DNA of 64,000 nucleotides from Paraconiothyrium sp. Pb-2020 (GCA_022419385.1 JAJUBI010000002.1:5022001-5086000); one strand, 5' to 3'. Positions 1 to 12,307 are shown, numbered from the stretch's first letter. Notes: a model not told the origin generated them from the letters alone. Numbers and translations are program-made.

Positions 1-194
1 CACATACTCTTGTGGTTGATGAGATAGGATGGCAGGCTGGTTCGATAATGAAATGAACAAATAACCCAATGAGTAATTCTGGAATGTGCGTGCTCGAGAC
101 TGCGGAAACTGTTCATGATGTAAAGTGAATGCAACTGGAAATGATGCTTACTATGCACAATCATATGTGAATAACCACCGGGTATCGCCCTCGT

Positions 195-2764
195 CTACAT
201 CACAGCATCCCTCCTTCCCACATCCCTCAGATCGATAACCTCCTCTTCGACCTCCGCCTCTGCTTGAGCTTTCCCCTTGTTCTTCCCGTTCTTTGCTCCG
301 CCCTTGCCGCTTACGCTGCCTCTGCTGCCTCTCTTCTCTTGTACAAACTCTTCGGCCTCGTCGTCGTCTCCGAAGAGAAATCCCTTCCCCTTGAGCCTTC
401 GTTTTTCGTCCGACGCGAACGCCGAGTGCGCAGCGCTCGACGCAAAGGTCGATGAAGCCGATGTAGAATCCTGGCCGAGCATCCACGAGAAGTTGGAGGA
501 GGCGAGCGTGGGTCGTGCGCGCGGCGGATGGGGCGATAGTTTCGAAGAGGCTGATGATCGTTGCGGCGAGGTGTTGACTGTTGGGAAAGGCTGCGTGTTC
601 GCGGCGGCCGAGGTAGTTTGAGCAGTTGATGCAGACGAAGTTGGTCGTGAGGCGTTGGGTATCGGGGGAGCGCTTGCTGTTCGTTCGGGCACTGTTGATG
701 GGGAGGTAGGTTCTGGGGCTAGGAGACTAGCAGCTGCGTTGGCCGTGGCCTGGAAAGTCAGCATTAACTTCCCCATCATGTCCTCATCAGAGGAAGAAGC
801 ATTCAGCTACACCCCTATGTGGAACAGAAGGATGGATTACATACTGTTTGCTCTGTGGTCTCGTCCATTGGCAGTGGTATCGACGAGTCCTCGAGGTAGA
901 CCTGAACGAACTGTACTTTGGCAATCGCGAGACTCAGCGCTTCTATAGAATCTTTCTTCGTCTGGTTTGCATCTTTATCTCCTTCGCTGCGCTCTTTGTG
1001 ATATTCCCAAAGCTCACCAACAGCGCTTTCCAGCATCTTCGCTAGATTCTTGCTCCGTTTCTCCAGATTTTCAATCTTCTTGAGGGCGTTACCGGATTGT
1101 GTACGTGCCAGACCGGGTCTTGTGCTGGCCACTGGAAGTTGACCTGGCTTGCGATACTCGCGTCCACCAGACCTTGGTGTGCTGTTCCCAGAGACGGGTG
1201 TGGAGACAGCGCCCGATTGTATAGCTTCAGCCTGTTTTCTGACCTCGCCCACTGCATCGCGGATAGCTTTTCCAACGCCCCATTGCGAGCCCCGTTCTAG
1301 CACGTTCTTCGCTGCCCCTTGCAAGAGTGCTTCAAGCCCTGCACCCTGCTGACTCACGAATTGCCTGGGCGATCCTAGGCTGCTCCTCGAGCGATGAGAT
1401 GGAGTAGGGGGCGTTGATGAAGATAGTCGTATCGCTGGTGGAGGAGACACGTCGAGGGCGGGCGCTTGCTTTCCATATCGCGTGATGATTTCAGCTCCGC
1501 CCTCAGGTGTTAGATGATCGCGGAGATAGAGTGCATCTTTGATAAAGGTAAACGCCGGTGCGCTGGGCTCTGGGTATCGTAACAACAACGTGAAGGCTTC
1601 ATTAGTATCAGCAGTCATGAGATCCCAACGGATACGTAATAGCATGGCGACACATATCATATCGACAAGCTCGAGCGTAGAATCGATGGCGAATAACGCA
1701 TCCCACACTTTCAGGACGTCGTCAAGGGGGAATTCGCGGCCAAAGAGCAATCTTATCCAGCGCCTGAGGATGTATTAGACTATCCACAATTGCGAGGCAT
1801 GCAACGTACAAGAGGAATATCTGCGGCACAATCTCGAGCTTCACCAAGTGCGAGGCCAATTCCGGATCAGCCTTGGGCAGGTATCGTTCAAAGATCCTTG
1901 AACATCGCGCGAGCATTGGTGTCTCCTTAGAAGGCGAATCAGGATCGGCGGGCGCGTAAAAAGACATGGCTGTCTGCATAATCAACGAGAACAGCGTGAA
2001 AGTGTCGTGCTCCATATAGCTCGAGTCGAGCATGTCCACCATTCTTTGGTCCACTTCTTCATTTGGGCCAGCCGTATCCACTGAGTCTCTTTCTATGACC
2101 CACAGCAGCGGCGCCAGTATCTCATGCATGCCCTGCCGGTATCCCACGTTCGGATGCATTTTGCACCACACAAACAAAACATCCAACATCATGTTCTGTG
2201 TGGCCGGCTGGCGAAAGTATACGTTGTCGGGCATGCACCTCTCGATGTCTTGGAAGATCTCTGCGCGGAGGCTCTCGTCGGATCGAAGGGCTGCCCACGG
2301 TGACTTTCAAGGCTTAGTAGAGGTCAATACGCGACGTGATGATTTGAAGCAAGGCACGCATACCTCTTCATTTTCGCTGAGCGGATCTACAGAGGACTCG
2401 AGCTCGTCAGGATGCTCGATGCTGCGCAGGTAGTGCGAGCGGAGGGAGGCATAAGTCGAACGCGACTCTGCAATGCGGGCGGGCCATGACGAGCGGTCGA
2501 GAGTTTTGAGGATCAAGAAGATCTATACAATGCTAAGTAAGGCGTAGTCAGATAAGGAAAGTGCGAGGCATCAATACCTTCCAGCATACGGAGCGCAAGC
2601 CAGCTGTGATCTGCGGCTCTTTGTGTGAAGAAACCGCTATCTTCAGGTCAGTGAGCGAGTGGAAATCGTCCAGTTGGCGCCAATATTTTCTACATATCAT
2701 TAGACGTGCACTTGCGGGCGACGAGGAAGGGGAATGCATACTCTGCTTCGGCAATGCCCCTCAT
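195..2764 (-). CDS. TBC domain Rab GTPase-activating protein (TBC1D5-like)
   Basis: Six exons: complement(195..782, 845..1763, 1810..2303, 2364..2522, 2578..2689, 2742..2764), giving 764 aa. All introns are GT-AG and 46-62 nt long, and the frame is continuous. The N-terminal half is a TBC domain (about residues 40-330). It stimulates GTP hydrolysis by Rab GTPases in membrane traffic. Both catalytic fingers are visible: IFQDIER (IxxDxxR, about 114-120) and YRQGMHE (YxQ, about 153), so the protein should be active. The arrangement with LRSVCWK near the start and GYRQGMHEILAPLLW resembles the TBC1D5 branch, which acts on Rab7 and retromer. The C-terminal half is Ser/Pro/Ala-rich and low in complexity, with a short predicted coiled coil around KKIENLEKRSKNLAKML. 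The start MRGIAEAEKYWRQL is a 23-nt first exon and is the least certain part. The specific Rab is not deducible. Confidence 0.92.
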
Positions 2765-3441
2765 GGTGCAGAGGACGTAACCTTGGAGGGGTCGAAGCAA
2801 GAGGGTACCTTGATGTCAAGCTATGTTCCGATTGCGACGCCGCAGCCACACTGACGTGGGACGAAGCTAAGCCAACGAACATCACGTGGTACCGCGTTGG
2901 CCGGGGCCACGAGTCGACTACCGAGCTGGTCGACAGCGAGTTCGGATGGCTAGCTGTAGCGAGGTGTTTCAATAATTCGACAATGCAATGCACGAGAGGT
3001 TGTTAAATATAGGACAAGATGCAAAGCTACAGGAGCGGGGTACACAAAGCATTAGGCATGCGTGTCCGTAGCATGGATTGTGGGCGTTCAATTGTACTAC
3101 CGAGTATCTTCGAAATCGTAATCTTGTCGATGTAAATCCCACTGCTACATTGCTCCTTCACAGTCGACACAAGACACGCAATGCAGCAGAAATGATAGTC
3201 GATAGGAAGCTGCGTCGAACCACAGTGTGACTGTAACTGGATTCATCCACTGCCAACAGCCCATTGTCACCGTATCAACGACCTTCTGCATTCGTTCCCC
3301 TGACAATCGGCAGGACCTCCTCTGTTGACATCAACCGGGCCCAGAGTTCCGTCAATAGTGCTGGCTGGGCGCTACTTGGTGACTAAGCCCATCGTCCCAC
3401 GTTCTGAGAGAACCGAGTTGACCGGAATGCGATGACGCAGC
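2765..3441. other. intergenic, TBC gene / MED31
   Basis: This is the 5' flank of the TBC gene and the 3' flank of MED31. No open frame with family resemblance or coherent splice signals was seen on either strand, and no RNA gene was recognised. Confidence 0.6.
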
Positions 3442-3890
3442 TCAGCCCTTGTTATCGGCAGGAACTGCGTTCTTCAGTCCCTCCATGATCATGTAATTGA
3501 AGAGGCTGGGGTTCAGGATCTCAGTGCGGAAGCGCTCCTGCTGGAGCAGCTCCAAAGCGCGGAGCGTTGGCCCAGGATGGCTGCACCGCATGATCAGTCA
3601 TCTGCGCTATAGAGGTCCGTGAGCACCTACTGAAGAAATTTCGAGTATTTTGGGTCTTTGAAATACTGGAGGTAGCCGAGGTAGGCCACGAAGTCTGGTT
3701 TGTCGAGGATCTTCTGCTGGGCTAGGTAATTGAGATAGGCGGGATTGGCGAGGCACTGCACGAACTAAGGGAGGTCAGTGATGAATAGGGGCAGCACGTG
3801 GACCTGGGTCGGACGGACCTCGAGCTCAAGCTCAAAGCGTGAGAAGCCTCCGTAGCGGGGAACATGGTCTGGTCCATCTGCTGAGGCCAT
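3442..3890 (-). CDS. MED31: Mediator complex subunit 31 (Soh1)
   Basis: Three exons: complement(3442..3580, 3631..3764, 3819..3890), 114 aa. MED31 is a small, very conserved subunit of the middle module of Mediator, linking RNA polymerase II to regulators. The family core is unmistakable: RFELELE, FVQCLANPAYLNYLAQQ, DKPDFVAYLGYLQYF, PGPTLRALELLQQERFR, then the tail LNPSLFNYMIMEGLKN. The first intron uses the donor GTCCGT, which is weak for a fungus but is the only GT that joins the two conserved blocks in frame. An in-frame ATG 39 codons upstream would give a longer N-terminus. The inner start (MASADGPDHVPRYGG) fits the family length better. Confidence 0.95.
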
Positions 3891-4892
3891 GGTGAGTTGC
3901 AGGCGAGGCTGCAAGCTGTTCCTGTTGAAGCTGGCTGACCTTCGGCTGTCCGCTGAGGCTCTCGGTGTGCGTTTCAGGGTCTGTTCAAATTGCGGGGGCG
4001 ACGGCAAGTCTATCCCTCTTCGAGAGCTCGACGTGAATTAGCCTGGAGCCGCTCTGCGGACTTGCAGAGTAGCCACGACAACCGTGCGCCGAAAAGCCGT
4101 GGTTGGGCGGACCCCCGTTGGCAGACGACGCGGCCGTCAGTTCCGCAGTTCAGTGTCTGGAGAGAGCTGAACTAAGGGAGAGGTCGATGGTGGTGGTGGT
4201 GTGGACGCCGCTGCCAGCCACGGAGCCGATTTTGGGCATTGAGGGACGACGAAGCAGTGCGGCGATGAACCCCTGCGCTACCCATTCCCCCACAGCAAAG
4301 GCTCAGTCATACGGGCGATTTCGTACAGAATTCGGCACGGCGGGTCGAATTAGACAAATCAGCTGCGGCGCCACCAGCGCACAGTTCCCCTCAGTCGACG
4401 AGCCGTGCCTGCAGCTGTCTGCGAGCCATAAGTCAGGGCCCTACCCCAGCGCCGACGCTCTTATTTACATATCCCACGGCTGCTGCTCCGACCTCGCGCC
4501 TGTCCGTCTGCCCTATTCGCGTACATCCTCCGCCTTGCACGCGCTGCCTGTGGCCTTGTTGGCAACTACTCGGGTTGCGCATGCACTAGCCCGCGCCTAC
4601 CAAGATTACCGCGGCCTTCAACACCCGTCGCGCCCGCGACCGCCCATCAGCTCCCGTCCCCCTAGCCTCTGTAGCCGACTCGTCGCGAAACACAGCAGCC
4701 ATCCTAATCGCCAGTCTTAACCGCGCCTCCTATAGCCTGCCAACTCTTGGGCCCCGCCAGCAGGATTGGCCTCGTGCGTCACACCCCTCGCCAACATTCT
4801 GTCGCTTGCCCAGCGTAATCTCGCCCACAACCACCCCCGGCGCGCCTGTTTGATTGGGTCCACCGCGCAGGGTTGAAAGTAGCCGCACCATC
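3891..4892. promoter_or_regulatory. divergent intergenic region, MED31 / PAL1
   Basis: About 1 kb separates the start codons of MED31 (leftward) and PAL1 (rightward). It therefore holds both promoters and 5' leaders. It is GC-rich with pyrimidine-rich runs just upstream of PAL1. A 205-codon open frame at 4103-4720 has no family resemblance and is treated as chance. Confidence 0.6.
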
Positions 4893-6725
4893 ATGTTCGC
4901 GGAGCCGTCAATGCCTGGTATGCTCCTTTTCTTATCGCTTGTTTCACCTGCAGAGCGGTGACGAAACCACAGACTAACCTCCCCTATTTGCACAGAACGG
5001 CGCCCCTCGCCTGGCCTTACGCTCGAACTCAACTCTAAGAATCCGTTTCGCAACAGAGCCACGTCCCCCGCCATCCCTTCGCCAGCCCTCCAAACCCCTA
5101 CCAGTGCAGACGGCCGGCCAATGTCCCGCAACCCCTTCCTGCAGACCTTCGAAGCCGAGTTCAACAAAGAGGCCCGCAAAGAGGCTGGCAAAGACGCCCA
5201 GTTGATTGACATGTCGGCCACAATGAAGGAGTCGCCTAAGAAGGCGACCTTTGGTGACGACGCCAGAGACCTTTTCGTACGTCCTTGTCCCCCTGCCACA
5301 AGGTGATTGTGCTGCGTTGCACCAGCAGCTGCATCACAGTACTTTTTCCCAACGCACTCCGACACTAGACACGTATCCCTACACTCACTCGAGCGTCCGA
5401 TGGATCACTTGAGGCGGTTTACCGGCAAGCTTGCTAATTATTCTTCCTTGCGACAGGATAACCTTACGCTTGATGATGGCGAACAGAGGCGCGCCCCGCC
5501 CGCACGAGGTCCAGCACCGCGCAGCGGTACTCTTCCCAACTCAGGCCACCGTCCCACTCGCTCAGACGAGGAAGATCGCGAGAGGCGTCGAGACGACCGA
5601 CGGGACGACCGAAGGGACGACCGAACGCGCGGCCCTCCCCGTGGACCACCCCGACCCTCAGGCTCTCGACGAGAACCTCCGCCGCGCGGCAGCCCCAACA
5701 GGAGGGACCACAGCAGGCGACCGCGTCGCAACTCGGAATCATCCATGATCGACAAGGGTTCGTTGGATCCGAATGAAGAGCGCCGGCGCAGGGATCGCCG
5801 CAGAGAAAGAGACGAGCGTACTCGCGACGGCAAGTCTCGCTCGACCAAAGTCCGTAAACCCCATGGCCTCGATATCATCGACAAGCTGGATGTCAGTGGC
5901 ATTTACGGCCCGAGCATGATCCATCATGATGGGCCGTACGATGCTGTTCAGCCCCACCGCAACCGCGAGAAGGACAGGCGTGCGCCTATGCACGCGTTCC
6001 CGGCTGGATCAGCTAATAATGCGCTCGGCGGATCTGGCCCGGTGAACGACAAGATTGACTTGGACAAGATTCATGGCCGAGGTGCTGAGGGATTCTCTGA
6101 TTTTGGTGGAGCTGCCAACACTTGGGGCAAGCGTCCAGAGCTTGAAGGCCGTTCTTTGACATTTGGTCCTAAGGAGCGTGAGGATATCGTACACGGAGAC
6201 CAAACCTATGGTTTGGGCACTTCAACCTTCCTCGAGGGCGCCCCAGCCTCACGCACTGCTATACAGCAACGCGAGGCTGAAAACCAAAAGGCCTTTGCTG
6301 AAGGTGGTCTTGGCCGGAAGAAGTCGATTGCTCAGCGTTTCCGCGGCTTGAACCAACCCCGCCGCGACTATGGCGACCGACCCCGCATAACGTCCCCTGA
6401 AGCTCGATACGAATATGGTCAGAGTCCCAATGGGCCCTTGACCACAGGAGGCAGCTTAACAAGCAACAAGGGGAACGAGAGAAACCCCTTCTTCGACGAC
6501 TACGATCAAGCGTACGATAAGAAGGGTGCCGCGATCGATGTGGCTCAAAAAGATGGAGTCACGTCACCTACCTCTCCTGGAGGTCGCAACCCATTGACGC
6601 GTGCTATCACGACAGATAGTGTGGGCTCTCCCGTTGAATCGAAGCCTCAGGGTGGCGGTGGATTCCTCAACCGCGTCAAGAGTTTGAAGGGCGGACGAAG
6701 GCCGCGCCCTGAACGCCCTACCTAA
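4893..6725 (+). CDS. PAL1: Pal1-family cell morphology protein
   Basis: Three exons: 4893..4917, 4996..5276, 5457..6725, 524 aa. Pal1 proteins act at the cell cortex and septum and at endocytic sites, where they help maintain cylindrical cell shape. Seen here: an NPFLQTFEAEFNKEA motif (as in other Pal1 proteins), the DLF/DNLTLDD junction across intron 2, and the central signature DKLDVSGIYGPSMIHHDGPY followed by PHRN and APMHAFPAGS. Between them is a highly charged Arg/Asp stretch with a repeated RRDD unit (about residues 135-150) and much predicted disorder. The C-terminus ends in a basic FLNRVKSLKGGRRPRP tail that could bind membrane. Intron 2 is long (180 nt); reading through it hits TGA after nine codons, so it must be spliced or an internal start used. 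Confidence 0.92.
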
Positions 6726-7733
6726 ACACCACAAGAACAAATCGGATACATCATTTTTGAATTAACATGCATAATGACATCCACACACGCGCGACGCCTG
6801 CGCCGAAACCACCCATTGCAGGCCACGCACCATTGATTTTCTCCCATCTCCAGAATGGCATAGGAGCATGCCACCATGGGCACATACCAGATGACGGATA
6901 TTTCTCTCATCGTCAAACGAACATGCCACAACAAGAAGTTGGGAACGGCATAGAGTAGCATTGGAGAGCAGTTTGGATATGGATATTTGGGGTGTATATT
7001 TGGGAGGCAGAACAGGCGTGATTCAAAAGGGCACCCAGGAACAACGGAGACGTTGCGACGGACTGAATAGGACAAAACACCACTTCTCCTTGTGTTTTTA
7101 TTGCTTACTAATAGGCGTTCATACCGCCTCAAAATCCCCCTTTCGATAGGAGCTTGGAGCAGGATTGTGAGGAGTTTGTAGTTCAATGAAAGCAGTTGGT
7201 GCGAAATGTAGTCAACACTTCAACGAGGATTGCCCTATGCTTGAGGCCACGACTGGTTGTGAGGGAATGGATCGACAGGGGATCACCTCTGCATCCTAAT
7301 GCAGGTACGTGACAGTTGACGTTTCCGAAACTTCAGATACAGTTCAGCTACACACGAACTGAGATTCACCGCTGCAAGCCACGTCCCACCACGCCGGGCA
7401 CGCAGGCTCCGTGCACCAGATCATCGATGGCGTCATAAGTTCGCGTAATTTCTCAAAGCATGTTCGTTTCCATGAATCGATATCGGTATATGGAGCCGAA
7501 TGTGAGCACCAGTGAGCGTAGATGGCCGTTTCTCATCGACGATGCACGATACGATGGCTGTTGGGAACTCCTTGCATTGCCGCTTCGAGAAGGCGCGCTT
7601 GGCTCACACTGGAGCACTCTACGGGCCATTCAACGCTACGCAACCTCCGCAATGCAGGGTGCATGTTCCAGCCTTCGTGAACACGGACTGTATATTACCA
7701 GATATATTGGCGTCGTGTATATCCGATGAGACG
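6726..7733. other. intergenic, PAL1 3' flank to Rad51-like gene
   Basis: This holds the PAL1 3' end and the leader of the next gene. A 154-codon antisense frame at 6722-7186 has no recognisable content. The open frame of the next gene actually extends upstream to 7512, so part of this stretch could be coding. Confidence 0.55.
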
Positions 7734-9250
7734 ATGGCGCCTGCTAGGCCTGCGGAGCCGCTGCTCGCAAGCGCGGTTGTCACCGATGAAGAGCTAGGAG
7801 AACTGCTCGGAAAAGTCATCGCTGGCAGAACGGTGCCGGAGAAGAAAGAAGGAGCACTGGATTCGGGGTCGAGAAGCGTGGATGAGGCACTCGTAGGAGG
7901 GCTGGAGGGAGGGAGGGTGGTGGGTGTTTGGGGTGAGATGGGCGGTGGTGGCGCTGAGGTAGGTTTGGCTGGTGAACATCCAAGCTTTACATATTCTTAG
8001 CAAGACGATGGAGAAAGTGGTTGATGGGATCAAGCTGACAGTTGCTAGATCTGCCTCGCACTCTTGTCATCGTCTTTGCTGAGGAACCCGCATTCGTCAG
8101 CTGCGGTTGTGGATACCACAGGCAATTTTGATGTTCTGCGTCTGTATTCGTTCATTTTGGCTCGCCTCCAGGACGATTCTGAGCTAGTAGAAGCAATGAA
8201 GAGAGCAACGGGTGCGGAAAGTGTAAGTGCGGAAGACGTCGCTGCCAGGTCACTCGATCGGGTGAACATCATGCGGGCTTTCGATCTGGTGGGCGTTATG
8301 GAGGCTGTTGGGGAAGTGAGGGATGAGCTGCAGGGGCAGCATCATGAGGAGAAAGCGGACAACCCAAAGAAGTCGTCTCAAGAAGGACAGCGCGAGGACT
8401 TATTGACCGAGGAAATTCCACACGAGGAGATTCCGGAATTGGAGAAGGAGTTACCGAAGAGGACTTTCGTTGCAGATAGCGATGACGAAGGTGAGGAGAT
8501 GTTATTTGACGACGAGCCCGCAGTATCTCCATCGACAAATCACCCGCCTGCAGAAATATCACCTACAGAAGCACAAGATGAAATACTTTTTGTCGACGGA
8601 TCTGCCGAACAGCGCGACAGTGCCTCTCATCTTCCACCTGTGGCCATCGATCTTCAAATCCAGCCAGCAGAACCCGAGCAATCGCGATCAATCCCGGACT
8701 CAGCACCCACAAAGCCAACTTTTCTTCTTATCGACAACCTCGCTCATATTATCAGCCCTCTCCTGCAGAAAAACCACGCACAAGGTATGTAATACACCGA
8801 TACTCAATAATATAGAACTAACGTACTGTAGCACAAGTCCTGACATCCTCCTTCATGCTCACCCTCTCTCACTTAACGCGAAATTACGTTCTCCAAACGC
8901 TTCTGTGCAACCCAAGCGTGCCACCTCGACCACCGACCAAAAAGGCAAATCCAAACGAAGAGACTCGACGACAGCCACCGCCGCCACCTTCGATCTTCGC
9001 ATCCAACAAGAGCGTACCGGCGTTGGTGGGTATCTTGTCGCCGTATCTGGATCTGTCATTGTTGGTGGAGCGGATGCCGCGCAGGAAGGTGGATGCGAGG
9101 GCTGTGTATGCGGATGGGGAGGCGGTACAAAGAGTGAAGAGGGGCGTCGAGATGGTCGACGTAATCGAAGTTATGAGTGATCGGTGGGGTGGGAGGAATG
9201 GTGGCTGGGGAACGTTCGTGTGTGGAGAGAGAGGTGTGAAGGATGCATGA
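7734..9250 (+). CDS. Rad51-paralog-like recombination ATPase
   Basis: Three exons: 7734..7958, 8049..8784, 8832..9250, 459 aa. It resembles the RecA/Rad51 core of fungal recombination paralogs. Seen: a GGLEGGRVVGVWGE entry to the P-loop, AAVVDTTGNFDVLRLYSF, ARSLDRVNIMRAFDLVGVME, and a hydrophobic Walker B strand TFLLIDNLAHI near residue 304. A long acidic insert rich in Glu/Asp separates the two halves. With the most economical splice the P-loop reads GEMGGGGAE (residues 67-75). The usual GKT/S is therefore missing, which would impair ATP binding. The start is uncertain because the frame is open from an ATG at 7512. MAPARPAEPLL was chosen because the upstream part looks non-coding. It converges with TAD1, whose stop lies 65 bp away. 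Confidence 0.78.
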
Positions 9251-9315
9251 TGCTCCCGGACACGATATAATCGTCTGCACCAAAATATGATACCCAAAGG
9301 ATTCCTGATCTAGTC

Positions 9316-10820
9316 CTACGCTTCGAGACTGAACTCATCATCTCCTCTATTCTCCACCCATCCATTAAGTCCTTCCCGCTTGACATCCCCCTTAACCCTC
9401 CTCCTCGCCTCCAACATCTCACCCTCCTTCACATTCGCGTACGTTTGCTTCCCCAGCATCTGCACGAGAGCAGGTACACCCACAACCGCCGCCACCCTCA
9501 CCCCCACCTCCCACGTCCCCCGCCTACAAATCCTGCTCGCGCCCCTCGGATCAAATTGCTTTCTCCCCTGCAGCACGCCTCCTATCAGCGTCTCCTGCCA
9601 CCCAGGCGTCCACACCGCGCTAAGACTACTACTCATAGCCTTCATCTCCTTCGGCACCATCCTCCTACTCCACGCGAATTCCCGACTCGTAGACAGCACA
9701 GTGAAGGGACGCCACATATACCCCCCGTCCCAACATGCACTTGCTTTCTCCGCGGTGGACGCCATACGCCCGGACGATGAGAAAGCGCGCTCGCAGGCCG
9801 AGGGGATGTGTTGCGAGGCTGGTAGTACGAGTGTCTGTAGATATGCGTTCCGCGGGGATATAAGCAGAGATGTCAGGCCGGCGAGGAGAGATGTTGCTTG
9901 GCGCAGTGCGAGCTTGTCGGTGCAGGATTTGGAGAGCGTGGGTGGGGCGTCCGGGCGAGAGGGCTTGCAGCGGACGAGGCCGAGGTGGGAGAAGTGGGAG
10001 CGGCCTCGTAGGGCGGTGAGAGAAGAAATCTCGGGATCCTGGGGTGTTGGTGGTGGTGGTGGTGGAGAAGACACGGTGGGAACGGGAGAAGTCCAGGGCG
10101 TGGCGTCTGCTTGGAGGGACATGGTGAGCTCCATGCTGGCGTCGCCGCAGGGGGCTTCGGAGCAGTACATGTGGATGCGGATGTCGTCTCGGAGGGCAAA
10201 GGGCTGGGGTTCTGAGAATGTTTGCTCTTCTGGGGTCGTTTGGCGGAGGTATTGTGATGGTGGATGGGGAGGGGTCAGGACGAGAAGGAGCTCGTCAAGA
10301 AGAAAGCGATTGAATGCTCGGATGGCAAGAACCTCGGCGTGCCAATCATGGAGAGCGTTGCCTTTAGCTAGAGGGAGTTTGTTCGAGGGGAGGCATTTCA
10401 TGCCGGTTCTGCTGGCTATTAGTGATGTTCATTGGGAATCAGATCAAGTCTTGAGTTGTTTTCGCTTCATGTTCTACTTTTCAGAGACAATTATTGATCG
10501 CAGTAGCATGATACTACTTTCGGTACATTTGCCAAGATGTGAATGGAAAAGTACCTGATAGCTCAAGTGCAGATCAGCCTAGGAAACTCACCCTAACGAA
10601 ACACAGGAAAGCTTGCCATCTTCGATAGATGATGAGAATCAGCTTACTACAGAATGACAATGATTCAATAATATGTCGTACCCTTATCGGCTATCACAAT
10701 GCCGGCGAGGGGTACCCATTCACGCGCACCGGGGGATTGTGGTCTAGGCTTGCGCTTATCAGGAAGCTGATCGAATGTCGCCAGAACGCAATCAGCGATT
10801 GCGTCTGGATCCGGTGTCAT
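9316..10820 (-). CDS. TAD1: tRNA-specific adenosine deaminase 1
   Basis: Three exons: complement(9316..10408, 10592..10619, 10682..10820), 419 aa, with a 28-nt middle exon. Tad1 deaminates adenosine 37 next to the anticodon of tRNA-Ala to inosine and is an ADAR-type editase. Zinc and catalytic residues are visible: HAE at residues 79-81 (first zinc ligand and proton shuttle) and PCGD in CSEAPCGDASMEL (second ligand). The third cysteine lies in SCTDKLALRQ, within the family block RPDAPPTLSKSCTDK. The N-terminus MTPDPDAIADCVLATFDQLP and GAREWVPLAGIVIAD matches the family entry. The micro-exon was accepted because it restores GKLSCVSLGTGMKCLP exactly in frame. A Pro-rich loop separates the zinc motifs. 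Confidence 0.92.
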
Positions 10821-11082
10821 GATGTGATGCGGGTAATTCTTTTGGGCGACGAAGCCATAGTCGTGGTACGGATGCCGGACAGAATGCTTGGTCTTGACTT
10901 GGAATTCAAGCGATGTGAGCGGAGTTTAGCTAGACCGTCCGAGCTTCCGGTCCATTCACAAGGGTTCACCACCGCATCCGGGTCGCACTTGGCCTGCCAG
11001 CCGTCACACCTCAGCAAACGCTGATACTTGACTTTGCCTTATTATAGCCGCGAGCCGCGACGCACAAGGCGCTTCCTCCACC
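10821..11082. promoter_or_regulatory. short divergent promoter, TAD1 / NT-C2 gene
   Basis: Only 262 bp separate the two start codons, so TAD1 (leftward) and the NT-C2 gene (rightward) share a bidirectional promoter. A TTATTATA stretch lies near 11038. No factor site was identified. Confidence 0.55.
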
Positions 11083-12307
11083 ATGCAAGCCTTCGGTGAG
11101 GGATGTCTCTCAAGCGCTCGGTCGCCTTTGCGACACAAACGCTCACTATTACAGTGCCCAAGAACCGCCGCGTGAGGACCCATGTCTATGATGGAGGATA
11201 CAATGGCTGACAAATCCGCAGCCCAAGTTTGAGCTACACTTGAAAGTGAGCAGCTGCTGTCCGTATTGCGCCGGCGAGGGTCTTACTGTTCGCAGATAAT
11301 CGACCTCAATAACGTCCCGCTCGTCTCCGGCAACTCGTTCGTGAAATGGCACCTTCCGCACTCGACCGCCGCCGAACACCGTGGGCGCACCCAAAAGCGC
11401 CCAATCAAAGACCACAAAGTGAGCTATGACTACGAGAGTAAACAGGCAGTCAAGATGGTTGTAGATAAGAATGGCATGCTGCACGAGAGCTTCATTGAGT
11501 TTGAGGTGGTGCAGGAGTACTCGGGTGGGGGTAAAGCCGAGCGCATCACACTGGGGAACGTCAAGCTCAACTTGGCCGAATACGTCGAGCAGAGCGAGAT
11601 GAACCGGACAGAGGGCGATGAGCCCGGCGTCACCCGGAGATATCTCATGCAGAACAGCAAGATCAACAGCACGCTCAAGATCAGCATCTTCTTGCGCCAG
11701 ATCGAGGGTGACAGGAACTTTGTTGCGCCTGCATTGAAGACGGCGCAGGTGTTCAGCGGAATCGCTGGGATTGTGTCTGGAGAGCAAGGAGATGTTGAAG
11801 ATGCGGGCAGTAAGTGCTTCTTATGCACAGCTACCGCGGCATACTGATACTTCTGCAGCGACGCCTTCCCTCAGTGTCGGATCGCGAGAAGCTGGCGAGA
11901 ACCAAGACATGTATAGACGGACGCTCGCGGCCTATTGGTCTGCTCAGCCCGGCGAGCTCAAAGCAGATGAATGTATCGAGGACATCTTTGCTGGTGGAGA
12001 CGGCTGGGGCGACCGCGAGAAGCCCTACGACGAGCCAAGACGTATAAGGTTTGTAAACGGTGACAGCAGTGGCTCGATGAGCGAAGGCGAGTCGCGCAAA
12101 GGAAGTAGCATACTGCGAAAGTCACACGAGACGCTGAGGCCCGGCGATACGAAGTCTAGCTCAGCCAGTGTGCGCGGCAGAGGGAGTCTTGAGCAGCAGG
12201 CGCATCAGATGCAGGCAGAGGCGAAGAGGGAACGGCGCAGGCCGCACCATGAGGTGGACGAGTTTGACATCCGGGAAGACTTGTGCAGCTGGCGAATGCC
12301 AATATGA
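11083..12307 (+). CDS. NT-C2 domain protein (EEIG1/FAM102-like)
   Basis: Five exons: 11083..11095, 11155..11171, 11222..11245, 11296..11809, 11859..12307, 338 aa. The first three exons are 13, 17 and 24 nt and spell MQAFVPKNRRPKFELHLK, which joins IIDLNNVPLVSGNSFVKWHL. This is the typical start of an NT-type C2 domain (about residues 9-165), with later blocks NGMLHESFIEFEVVQE, LGNVKLNLAEYVE and LKISIFLRQIEG. NT-C2 domains bind membranes or partner proteins in trafficking and cell-shape processes. The C-terminal part is Ser/Arg-rich and ends with the conserved-looking VDEFDIREDLCSW. No catalytic residues are expected. The cellular role in fungi is not clear. Confidence 0.9.

Noticed and set aside
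4103..4720. 205-codon open frame on + between MED31 and PAL1
   Set aside because: No family motif, odd Ser/Arg/Pro composition, and it lies in the divergent promoter region; a GC-rich chance frame.
5307..5456. Internal start in PAL1 intron 2 giving MDHLRRFTGKLANY
   Set aside because: It reads in frame into exon 3, but the conserved DLF-DNLTLDD junction needs this stretch to be spliced out.
6722..7186. 154-codon frame on - antisense to the PAL1 3' region
   Set aside because: No recognisable domain and it sits over the PAL1 3' end; no splice or start context in favour.
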